Source: Gammaproteobacteria bacterium (GTDB lineage Bacteria; Pseudomonadota; Gammaproteobacteria; SZUA-152). From it: DNA of 64,000 nucleotides. The notes beneath the pieces are model-generated. The model was not told the DNA's origin and made no database searches. It was given only the letters and a program-made list of their open reading frames with translations. The position numbers and the translations under genes are program-made. Positions 16,597 to 24,617 of the stretch are shown here, one piece after another. Numbering within the stretch: the stretch's first letter is position 1; every line of letters begins with the position of its first letter. The stretch lies in NCBI GenBank assembly GCA_021647505.1, contig JAKIUN010000008.1:1-64000 (forward strand), read 5' to 3'.

Positions 16597-17760
16597 CTAA
16601 ATTTTTATATCAAATCCTACTGTCCAACGGGTAAAGCTCACGAGACCTGGGTTTTCAATCTCGTCCAAACTACCTCCAGCTTGCGAACCCGCGCTTTCAT
16701 AACGTTCCCCCGCCACAGTAAACGACCAAGTGTCAAAATATTTTATATATTTAAGCTTATAACTCATTGCTTGATAAGAAGATAGTCGATAATCACTCGA
16801 AAAATATTCAGTGGCACTATTTTCATCATAGTAAACACCATAGAATTTTGCTTTTTGCTGGTTATACAGACGTATTGATGGGGCAATGACATGTCGATCG
16901 CCAAAATTTTGATACCAGGCAATATTTACAGTATGTGAGCTTACTTCCCAATCATCCGTATAAGATCGATAATCCAGATGTAGAGCGCTATCGGTAGGTT
17001 TAATAAATTGCCGATAGCCAAAACTGACTACAGTTTGCTTACGAACATCCGGGCGTGAGTCCTGTAACTTATAGGGATCTGTCAGATAACCGGACAACTG
17101 AACATACTCCAGACCAGCCTGAATGATAGCGGTTTGGCTCAACACCTGAGTAACACCAAGATTATAAGAGGCACTATTTTTTTCTTCTTCGCTGACACGG
17201 CTTTGGCCTTCTTGCTGCGTCGGGTTAATCGTATCCAAAGAAAATCTCAAGCCTAATTTGACAGTCGTATTTTTTTGATTGAAATGCAGTTCATTATCAA
17301 GCCCCCCATAGGTAGCTTTGTAGTCATTTTCACGCGAATACCCCCCCATAAAACTAATGCTACTCTCTTGGTCATAAATCTTCAGCCTAGCGCCAATATC
17401 CTGACGATTCTCCTCAATGCTTGCCCCACTCATAATCAGTTCTGGCTGGTTATCGGCACCCTGCTTAACTCCCCAGGGTGAGGCGCCACTCATGGTTTCT
17501 GACAAATAATCAAGAGTAATCGCTGCACGTTCACCAATGGGTTGTATCAGCTGGATTTGATTGGCCTGAATTTCATACCTTTCAAGATCTCCCTCTACGG
17601 TGTATTTTTCTGGCGCCTTATCTTCTGCATACGATGTGTAGCGATATTTTACTGATGTGTAATCTGGTGCCCCCTCAGCCTTTACGTTTATTCCTGGCAG
17701 GGCGAGGGCACTGGTCGTAAGCGCAATTAAAGCGGCATTTTGACGGCATTTTTTAGCCAT
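16597..17760 (-). CDS. DUF3570 family envelope protein with two SGAS motifs
   Basis: The 387-residue product has a signal peptide (LIALTTSALALPGINVKAEG). The rest is rich in alternating beta strands with aromatic belts and ends in FTRWTVGFDIKI, as outer-membrane beta barrels do. Two SGAS motifs occur at residues 91-94 (ETMSGASPWG) and 111-114 (LIMSGASIEENR). I recall similar paired motifs as a feature of DUF3570. They resemble the D-G-x-S/T-G-A-T/S target site of ApbE flavin transferases, though with Glu or Ile in place of the Asp. With apbE directly downstream, covalent flavin attachment is a reasonable but unproven idea. An AGAGG ribosome site precedes the ATG. Confidence 0.85.
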   Translation of the reverse strand: MAKKCRQNAALIALTTSALALPGINVKAEGAPDYTSVKYRYTSYAEDKAPEKYTVEGDLERYEIQANQIQLIQPIGERAAITLDYLSETMSGASPWGVKQGADNQPELIMSGASIEENRQDIGARLKIYDQESSISFMGGYSRENDYKATYGGLDNELHFNQKNTTVKLGLRFSLDTINPTQQEGQSRVSEEEKNSASYNLGVTQVLSQTAIIQAGLEYVQLSGYLTDPYKLQDSRPDVRKQTVVSFGYRQFIKPTDSALHLDYRSYTDDWEVSSHTVNIAWYQNFGDRHVIAPSIRLYNQQKAKFYGVYYDENSATEYFSSDYRLSSYQAMSYKLKYIKYFDTWSFTVAGERYESAGSQAGGSLDEIENPGLVSFTRWTVGFDIKI

Positions 17761-17789
17761 CAGTAATGACCTCTTCCATTATTTTCATA

Positions 17790-18035
17790 TTAGTTACAAC
17801 CACACCCACCTCCACTTCCTCCTGAAATATTACCGCCTGAAGAGCCTTCTTTGCTGAAAAAAATATGGCTTTCCAGCGCCGACTCGACAGGGTCAAGCGT
17901 CCAACCCATCTCAGGCTTGGCCAGTATTCCTTTTTCCCATGGCTCAACCGTTGCACAGGCTGTCAGCCCGGAAAAGCTCAACAAGGCGATCAATAATCCG
18001 TAAAACCTAATGGTAGAAAGGCGCTTTAAACTCAT
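17790..18035 (-). CDS. DUF4266 lipoprotein with Gly-rich CGCN tail
   Basis: The 81-residue product has a signal helix ending in the lipobox LTAC, so the mature protein is a lipid-anchored peptide of about 54 residues. Just after the Cys comes the family block TVEPWEKGILAKPEMGWTLD. The C-terminus is a glycine and cysteine tail, GGNISGGSGGGCGCN. The two cysteines could bind metal or react with the adjacent thioredoxin. The ATG at 18033-18035 lies one base past the tlpA stop codon, which indicates tight coupling. I recall DUF4266 being found beside DUF3570 and thioredoxin genes in other genomes, but no function is established. Confidence 0.85.
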   Translation of the reverse strand: MSLKRLSTIRFYGLLIALLSFSGLTACATVEPWEKGILAKPEMGWTLDPVESALESHIFFSKEGSSGGNISGGSGGGCGCN

Positions 18036-18036
18036 A

Positions 18037-18543
18037 TCAAGGCAACATTTCATGAACCAATGCCTCAATCTTTTTGATATCACTATTTTTGAATCCACTG
18101 TGTACATATTGAATTCTCCCTTGTGGATCCAAAATATAAGAAGTTGGCATACCTCTGACACCATAGAGCTTTGGATATTTTCCTGTTGCATCATAAACAA
18201 CCGGATAATTAACCGGGTATTTATTTAAGAATTCCAGAGCCTCACTCGGTTTGCCATCCAAGTTTACGGCTAGGACTTCAAAACCTTTACCATTACTTGT
18301 CAAGCGTTTTCTAAGCTCATTCAGTTGTGGCAATGATTTTCTGCACGGAAGGCACCACGAGGCCCAAAAATCTACATAGAGAACCTTTCCTTTGAACTGA
18401 TTTGATGAAATCATTTTCTTATTATCGAACAAGGATGGCAATGTTATGGGCAGTGAGTCACCGATTTTTGCCGAATTTGCCGGGGCAGGCAGAGTAACGA
18501 AAATGATTAAAGTCAGAACGAAGATTGGAAAAGCATTATTCAT
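18037..18543 (-). CDS. TlpA-like exported thioredoxin
   Basis: The 168-residue product has an N-terminal signal helix (FPIFVLTLIIFVTLPAPANS) and a thioredoxin fold with the redox motif WASWCLPCRKSLPQL. The cis-proline region follows as VRGMPTSYILDPQGRI. Such proteins act as periplasmic thiol reductases, for example in cytochrome c maturation or for a dedicated partner. Candidate partners are the two CXXCH motifs of the operon's cytochrome and the CGC tail of the DUF4266 lipoprotein. I start at the ATG at 18541-18543. A TTG three codons earlier overlaps the DUF1501 stop codon. Confidence 0.9.
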   Translation of the reverse strand: MNNAFPIFVLTLIIFVTLPAPANSAKIGDSLPITLPSLFDNKKMISSNQFKGKVLYVDFWASWCLPCRKSLPQLNELRKRLTSNGKGFEVLAVNLDGKPSEALEFLNKYPVNYPVVYDATGKYPKLYGVRGMPTSYILDPQGRIQYVHSGFKNSDIKKIEALVHEMLP

Positions 18544-18548
18544 GGTGA

Positions 18549-19853
18549 TCAAGCTCTAAAATTGACACTGTATCCCGTTTTCTTGTCAGGATTAAAAAAA
18601 TCGACATCTTCAGCATTTAGTGGAAAATTCTGCGCCAAGGGTTCTTGGTCAACACCAGCCAATTGTCGAACTGCCTGGATCAGATGTTTTGATTTAAGAG
18701 CTATTCCATTTTCATCAATCTCCAAGGTCTGAGGGTTTATTTTCAAAGCAGTATGTTGCTCACCACTTGCACCCACCACACGATTTCCCCACGCCGCATT
18801 TCTTTTCATAAACATGGCGCTACCAATCGTGTGATGGTCTTTGCCTGAATTAGCATTGTAGTGAGGAGTTCTGCCCAATTCCGTATTTATAAAAACGACC
18901 AGTCTATCCGCCAAGCCGAGTTCTTGTGATTTTTCCCATAAATAATCAAGGGCGCCTGTCAACTGGGGCATCTTGATATCAGACTGGGCATCAAAATCTC
19001 TATGAAGATCAAAGTCGATGCCACTGGCTAAATTAATACAGGTTGTCAAGCCCGCTTGTGCACTAATCAATGAAAGATGAATATTTCTGACAAAGCTTGT
19101 TGTATTGCCCTGGGTGTCTACGGTATCAAGGCCTGCAGCAGGGATATAGTCCGCCAATCGATCCAGGGAATCTCTGCCTTGATAGGCAGTATTCATCTCA
19201 CTGAAGGCGCGAGTTAACGTAGGCAGATAAGTGTTTGTGCTGCTCAGTGTGTCGATACGGGCCTGTTTATAGCGCTGCAAAATATCAAGATCAGATTGTT
19301 TAATGTAGTTTGCTGTGGCGCTGGCCTGGTTAGGCTGGGCAACGGCTTTCATCATATTTAAATCAAGCAACCGTGTAAGTGGCACAATACCGACATTCTC
19401 TTCATAGCCTCCTTTCGACAAATAAGGCAATGCTAGGCCTTGGCCGTAGGTAGCCGCTATAAGCTCGCATGTATTCGGATAGCCACGCGCCAATCGGCCG
19501 CTCCAGCGGGAAATGGTACCTATAGCATGTCCATTGGTTTCTCCATCAATACCATTTATGACAAGCATATCCTTGTAGTACTTTTCAAAGAATTCCTGAT
19601 TTCCAGGAACTGGAGCATAACGTATATTTCCTGCGACACCGGCATCTTTACTGTCTGCCCATGTATTGATAAGCGGATCTTCACGGGGGTCAGTAAACGA
19701 ACTTTGGTCTAATCCTCCGCTGACATGGATATTGAAATAAATTGGCCCTTCATAAGGAGAGTATGTTGAGGCAAATGCTTTATCCAGTGGGAATGGTATG
19801 GCCGCATAAAGCCCCGCTGAACCAGCAAATTTTAAAAAGTCCCGACGTTTCAT
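18549..19853 (-). CDS. DUF1501 family exported protein
   Basis: The 434-residue product begins MKRRDFLKFAGSAGLYAAIP, a Tat-like signal with RRDFLK. DUF1501 proteins resemble the alkaline-phosphatase/sulfatase superfamily. The signature ELGRTPHYNANSGKDHHTIG is present near residue 320. The catalytic activity of the family is unknown. Proteins of this family are often encoded beside a large DUF1800- or DUF1592/DUF1588-type protein, here the diheme lipoprotein just upstream. AGGAG lies six bases before this ATG; an ATG one codon earlier is too close to the ribosome site. The gene is second in the six-gene operon. Confidence 0.88.
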   Translation of the reverse strand: MKRRDFLKFAGSAGLYAAIPFPLDKAFASTYSPYEGPIYFNIHVSGGLDQSSFTDPREDPLINTWADSKDAGVAGNIRYAPVPGNQEFFEKYYKDMLVINGIDGETNGHAIGTISRWSGRLARGYPNTCELIAATYGQGLALPYLSKGGYEENVGIVPLTRLLDLNMMKAVAQPNQASATANYIKQSDLDILQRYKQARIDTLSSTNTYLPTLTRAFSEMNTAYQGRDSLDRLADYIPAAGLDTVDTQGNTTSFVRNIHLSLISAQAGLTTCINLASGIDFDLHRDFDAQSDIKMPQLTGALDYLWEKSQELGLADRLVVFINTELGRTPHYNANSGKDHHTIGSAMFMKRNAAWGNRVVGASGEQHTALKINPQTLEIDENGIALKSKHLIQAVRQLAGVDQEPLAQNFPLNAEDVDFFNPDKKTGYSVNFRA

Positions 19854-19882
19854 CATAGTCTCCTGATTAAGTTGAAGGACAC

Positions 19883-22165
19883 TTAATAGCTGTATATGTA
19901 TCGTGGATCACTCATAAAATACAACAGAACAATCATCCAGGATCGGCCACTATACTCGGAGTCAGTTGTGTTATTCAGACTGCATCTTAATGTATTTTCT
20001 GGCGCGCTATTCCGCTCATTCCAAACTTCCTGATAAAGATTGTAAGTTTGCAGTAGTTCAGCGCTTTCCAAAGGCAGAAACTCTTCCAGCATGTGGTTAT
20101 GTAAATATTGGATATTTAACATGATATTTCCCTTGGCATTATCTGGCGTATGATCTAGATCAACAAGGGGAAACAATAGTCGCTGGTCGGTTGGCCTCAA
20201 AAAATCGTTTCTTACAATATTGCAGGCAACTTCATTACTCATGCGATCCAATACTGCATTGAGAGCTGTATTTATTGAAGTATTTCTGTCTATCAAAGTT
20301 CTCGCATCAAATCCGCCGTAGAGCAAACCATAGTTTCTTGTAATTGGCCTCATCTTGCTCCAGGACTCACCCACTGTAGCTTCCATTTTTCTCGAAAGCT
20401 GCTCAGGTGTCAGCAAGTGATATGACCCAACTGTTTTCAGTTCGGCAGCCCGTTCTGCCGTGACTTCGCTGGTCATACCAGAAGCCCTAAACCATTTGCT
20501 CGTAATTAAATTAACCAAGAGATCTTTAACATTATAGGCACCATAACCATGATCTTCCGAAAAATCGTCCGCAATTTTTCGGAAGAGTTCATCTTGTGCA
20601 TTAAACATATTCAAGCGTGCTTGATAATCTCTAGTGGTAGTATCAGTGGGAGGGGTTAATACTTTTTCACCGAATAATCCCTGGTACCAGAAATGCACGG
20701 TACCCATAGAAAAGCGGCTGTCTTTCACCATTTCTTTCCCCAACCACTGCAATGCGGCTTCATCCCCCTCGTGCCCTCCCGGAGCCAGCACGCCATTAAA
20801 CCCTGGTGGAAGCACATCACGAAACCAATTATCCCCCGGTTGATAGTAAGCGTTGCCATTTGCATCTTTAGGATAATTTTTACCCCTGTAACTAGAGGGA
20901 AGCGACGTCGTATTATCCGCGAACTGCAGGTATCTATTCTGACGTGACCAATTCTGGAAGAGCCCAGCCACTGGATCCATAATAATATGGCAAGAGGTGC
21001 ATTCAGGATCCTCCAGCGTCGGCACAAGGAACTGGCTGTCGTTTACCTGCGGACGTTGCGCTAAAACTTCCAGGTCAATGCCTAAAAATTGGCGCAGCAC
21101 GATTTTCGAGCGATGGCGATTACGGTTTGAGTCTGTCGTCGGGAAACGGTGCAACCAAGCATGGGTGGACAATACACCAGCATGAGGGAATGTCCTTCCA
21201 AAACGAAACATGTTAGGAATCGTTGCTTTCCGCCATTCCGAATTATCTGCTATGTCATCGAATTCCCCTGTGACATCAGCCTCATAAATGGACGCCAGGA
21301 TGGGATTTACGACCGTATAATTCGCCGTCAGTATTTCAGAATACGGCCGTTCATTGATGACTATATATCGAAGTAGTTGCAGTGGCTCTTGTCGCAAGGC
21401 CTGGTAAAAAATTAATCTTTCGGTGTAGTTTTTGATTTCACCTACTCTGAGATAGTCTTTGGCGACGGGAAAATTAGACGGGCCACCCGTGATGCCTGTA
21501 CTTAAAAAGTGGTTGTTGGCGGTTTCCAGCAAAAAATCTTCAAAATTTTCACCCTGCATCATGTTGCGTATCGTCACTCGCAGGCTGTCCTCCCCTCCTG
21601 CCGCTACAGCATTAAGCTCACTGACCGTGGGGCGCCTTCCAGCTAATACAATCGCCGCCTTTTTCAAAGTTTCTTGTTCGCTGTAGAATTTAATGCCATC
21701 AAAAAATGAAACCTTGGATGTGGCCCCACAATCTTTTACCATTACTGAAACCAGGCTTTCTAAGTTCTGATATTCCTGCTGGGACTGATCAACATACGGG
21801 GTGCCACCACCATGAACAGGCAAGCCAATCGTCTTATTTAACAGCATCACAGCGTTGCTTAGAGAAAAATTTCGTAAAATATTATAGTTTTCGGCTTGCG
21901 CATCAGAATTTTTTGTAAAAACTAATCGGGTATTATTAGCCACCCCTCCAGAGTGATGGCAATCAAGACAAGACTCCTGGATAGACGGCCATACAGTTTC
22001 TGTAAATAAAGCAGGTGCTGTTGCACAATCCTTATCATTAATTACATTATCTTTTTTTTCATCCTCACTGCTAGGGGCAGGCATACAAGCAAACAGTGTT
22101 AACGTACTTGAAATCACTAACAATGGTAACCATGATGTGGAACCAAGGTTCAATGGGAGCAACAT
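19883..22165 (-). CDS. diheme c-type cytochrome lipoprotein, DUF1592/DUF1588-like
   Basis: The 760-residue product has a signal sequence with lipobox TLFACMP. Two haem-binding motifs are seen: CLDCHH near residue 65, and CTSCH near residue 395 in DPECTSCHIIMDPVAGLF. The second resembles the CXXCH-xxxDP signature of DUF1588 in planctomycete-type cytochromes. Between them is a long helical region (VLAGRRPTVSELNAVAAGGE) like DUF1592. The arrangement suggests a lipid-anchored periplasmic or surface redox protein working with the DUF1501 partner. It is the first gene of the operon, with GAGG upstream of the ATG. The upstream intergenic region of 1.17 kb should hold the promoter. Confidence 0.82.
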   Translation of the reverse strand: MLLPLNLGSTSWLPLLVISSTLTLFACMPAPSSEDEKKDNVINDKDCATAPALFTETVWPSIQESCLDCHHSGGVANNTRLVFTKNSDAQAENYNILRNFSLSNAVMLLNKTIGLPVHGGGTPYVDQSQQEYQNLESLVSVMVKDCGATSKVSFFDGIKFYSEQETLKKAAIVLAGRRPTVSELNAVAAGGEDSLRVTIRNMMQGENFEDFLLETANNHFLSTGITGGPSNFPVAKDYLRVGEIKNYTERLIFYQALRQEPLQLLRYIVINERPYSEILTANYTVVNPILASIYEADVTGEFDDIADNSEWRKATIPNMFRFGRTFPHAGVLSTHAWLHRFPTTDSNRNRHRSKIVLRQFLGIDLEVLAQRPQVNDSQFLVPTLEDPECTSCHIIMDPVAGLFQNWSRQNRYLQFADNTTSLPSSYRGKNYPKDANGNAYYQPGDNWFRDVLPPGFNGVLAPGGHEGDEAALQWLGKEMVKDSRFSMGTVHFWYQGLFGEKVLTPPTDTTTRDYQARLNMFNAQDELFRKIADDFSEDHGYGAYNVKDLLVNLITSKWFRASGMTSEVTAERAAELKTVGSYHLLTPEQLSRKMEATVGESWSKMRPITRNYGLLYGGFDARTLIDRNTSINTALNAVLDRMSNEVACNIVRNDFLRPTDQRLLFPLVDLDHTPDNAKGNIMLNIQYLHNHMLEEFLPLESAELLQTYNLYQEVWNERNSAPENTLRCSLNNTTDSEYSGRSWMIVLLYFMSDPRYIYSY

Positions 22166-23339
22166 AAGCTTACTTACCTCAAATGTACTTCTATAACCAA
22201 ATTGCTGAGAGATTATCTAAAATAATTCTAACAATGATTTTTGTTGTCGATTAAATAATCATAAATAAGATGCCGGGTTTCCAGGGCGGTATTAGCAATC
22301 ATTTTGACACTAGTGATCCTGATCAATTTGGCCCTGAAACAGATGTAAAAATTAACCACTCCACAGCAAGCTGCAGGAGATTAAAACCGTTTAGAAGCAT
22401 CATGGTATTCATGTTAGCGGCAGTTCATCTAAAATAGTTACGTAAATTAAACACCGTAAATGAGAGGCGCATCACAGAATGATAAAATGTGAAACGGTAG
22501 CCACAACGGTTAAATTTATTCATAACGTAGGCTTGGTTTTATTGGATATTTATTTAAAGAAAAAGTTATTGATTTTCAAATTAAATGATTGAAAAAAAGA
22601 TGCAAGCGAAGCGAGAATCTCTGACTTGTTTATCATGCAAAACACAAAGCAAACAGCGGCAAGGTCTATTCAGCCTAGAATCCGCAATTGACCGTTCTAT
22701 ACTAAGACTACGCTATTGTTATGCAGGCTATTAGCCACGACTATCCTATTACCCGCTGAGCGAACCACGCTAGGGGACGAGTTGCATGTTTGTGGCGGCA
22801 CAGGGCGGATTCCATTGCAGTGTCTCACTCTAGCGTCTTCATCTTCTAAGTCCAGCTCGATCAATGCGGTTCACAAACTCAACAGTATCCTACGTGCTAG
22901 GAGGTAAAATTTCCATAAAGATAACTTGGTTGAAATATGAGAAAAATCGGAAAACCGTCGTCCATTTGGCGATCATATCTACCATGGGCATAGGGCTTAT
23001 CCTTAAAGTAGCCAAGGATATTCATTGGCCCCTCAAAGGTCAGGGACGCTGTTAATCTCATTCGCAGTCATACTTGTGGCAGCTGATATCCAGTTCACTT
23101 TTAGTTGCTGGCTGGCGTCAGACTGCTATACGGATCAAAAGCTCGCCTCAAGCGCCTACTTTTGGCGAAGAAAATAAGTGCGGGCACTTGCAGGATCTAG
23201 TCTGGATTAAAACTTCTCGGCTTATAAAGCTTCCGGAGAATGAGCTGGCACATTCAAATAACATCCCCAAAAAATCAGTTGATTTTCCAAGCAAAGCTAG
23301 GTGCAATCGGGAATGGATGAGCGTGAGCATGCCCTACTC
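22166..23339. other. 1.17-kb AT-rich intergenic region, promoter side of the redox operon
   Basis: No intact gene is visible on either strand. The left 400 bases are AT-rich and precede the diheme lipoprotein gene, so its promoter should lie there, but I see no clear hexamer pair. The right end contains the decayed MTHFR-like fragment (23185-23300). Short open frames between 22716 and 23055 show no family resemblance. Confidence 0.6.
23185..23300 (+). pseudogene. second, decayed copy of the MTHFR-like fragment
   Basis: The translation KLPENELAHSNNIPKKSVDF aligns with KWLENELTHSNDILQKSLDF in the fragment at 14811-15372. The DNA over this stretch (GGAGAATGAGCTGGCACATTC) is also clearly related. 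Flanking bases such as the CTTGCAGGATC and TTAAAAC blocks look homologous but contain stops and indels. It has the same orientation as the left copy and lies just past the end of dinB. It is non-functional. Confidence 0.65.
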
Positions 23340-24503
23340 CTACCGGCCTTTGTGGTAACTGCGCGCACGCTGCAACATCTTGCCACCGAAACGGGTATTG
23401 ATGTCATCGGCAATACGATCCACGGCCTCGCCCTCCGTCGCCGCGCTGGCGAATAAGTCACTCTGCCGACTATCCGCGCCTTCATCGAAGCCACTCACAC
23501 CCATTCCCAGCAGGCGTAGCGGCGGGATACCCTGCGCCAGTTCGCGATCCAGCAGCCGTGATGCCGTGTGCCAGATGATCTGGGTGGCATCGGTGGCATC
23601 GCGCAGGCTGCGGGCGCGGGTCACGGTGCGGAAATCATCGAATCGCAGTTTCAGCTGCACGGTACGGCCGCATTTGCCGTGGCGGCGTAGACGCCAGGCT
23701 ACCTGTTCAGTGAGACCGAGTAACACGGCGCGCAGGGTCTCCGGGTCGGCAATATCACGGGCAAAGGTGGTTTCGTGGGAAATGGACTTGGCTTCGTGTT
23801 CGGCCACCACCGGACGCTTGTCAATGCCGTGGGCCAGATGCCACAGCTGCTGGCCATGCTTACCAAACCACCGACGTAGTGCCGCTTGCGGCTGCCGGCG
23901 CAGGTCGGCGATGGTATGGATGCCCTGTTTCTGTAGCGTCGCGCCGGTGACTCGACCCACACCCCACAGACGCGATACTGGCAGTGGATCGAGAAATGCC
24001 TGTACACGGTCGACAGCCACCTCGACAAAGCCATCTGGCTTATCGAGATCCGAGGCGATCTTGGCCAGAAACTTGTTTGGCGCCACGCCCATGGAGACCA
24101 CCAGTTCCAGCTCTTCGTGTACCTCCTGTTTGATGCGCCGGGCGATTATCACCGCCGAACCGAACAAGCGCTCGCTGGCGCCCACATCGAGAAAGGCCTC
24201 GTCCAGCGACAGGGGTTCGATGAGGGGCGTGTAGCGGGCGAAGATGGCATGGATCTGCCGCGATGCTTCGGCGTACAACGACATGTGCACCGGCAACAGC
24301 ACCAGATCCGGGCAGCGCTTCAACGCCGTGCTGGTGGGCATGGCGCTGCGCACGCCGAATTTACGTGCCGTATAGCTGGCAGCGGCGATCACGCCACGGC
24401 CCTCGGCTGAACCGCCCACCGCCACCGGCCGATTGCGCAGCTCGGGACGTTCGCGGATCTCTACCGAGGCGTAGAAGGCGTCCATGTCAGCGTGAATGAT
24501 CAT
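23340..24503 (-). CDS. dinB: DNA polymerase IV
   Basis: This Y-family translesion polymerase bypasses damaged template bases in the cytoplasm, usually as part of the SOS response. The 387-residue protein has the expected motifs: IIHADMDAFYASVEIRERPE at the N-terminus with the catalytic Asp, and SLDEAFLDVGASERLFGS near residue 102. SMGVAPNKFLAKIASDLDKP follows, then a helix-hairpin-helix region VSRLWGVGRVTGATLQKQGI. The length is slightly more than E. coli DinB (351). No obvious LexA box is seen in the short gap to hemW. The gene is outside the accessory island and marks its right border. Confidence 0.95.
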   Translation of the reverse strand: MIIHADMDAFYASVEIRERPELRNRPVAVGGSAEGRGVIAAASYTARKFGVRSAMPTSTALKRCPDLVLLPVHMSLYAEASRQIHAIFARYTPLIEPLSLDEAFLDVGASERLFGSAVIIARRIKQEVHEELELVVSMGVAPNKFLAKIASDLDKPDGFVEVAVDRVQAFLDPLPVSRLWGVGRVTGATLQKQGIHTIADLRRQPQAALRRWFGKHGQQLWHLAHGIDKRPVVAEHEAKSISHETTFARDIADPETLRAVLLGLTEQVAWRLRRHGKCGRTVQLKLRFDDFRTVTRARSLRDATDATQIIWHTASRLLDRELAQGIPPLRLLGMGVSGFDEGADSRQSDLFASAATEGEAVDRIADDINTRFGGKMLQRARSYHKGR

Positions 24504-24617
24504 GAGGAGATATTACCGCAGTGGTGATACAGAGCCTGGGATATTTTCCATGCTCGTTACAATTTCCACGCTGTAGCCGCTTGGCAGGTAAAATACTGTA
24601 CTCCCTGTCGATACCGA

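Noticed and set aside
22716-23055. Two short open frames of about 63 codons upstream of dinB
   Set aside because: They have no ribosome site, no signal or domain, and lie in a region that contains a decayed gene fragment.
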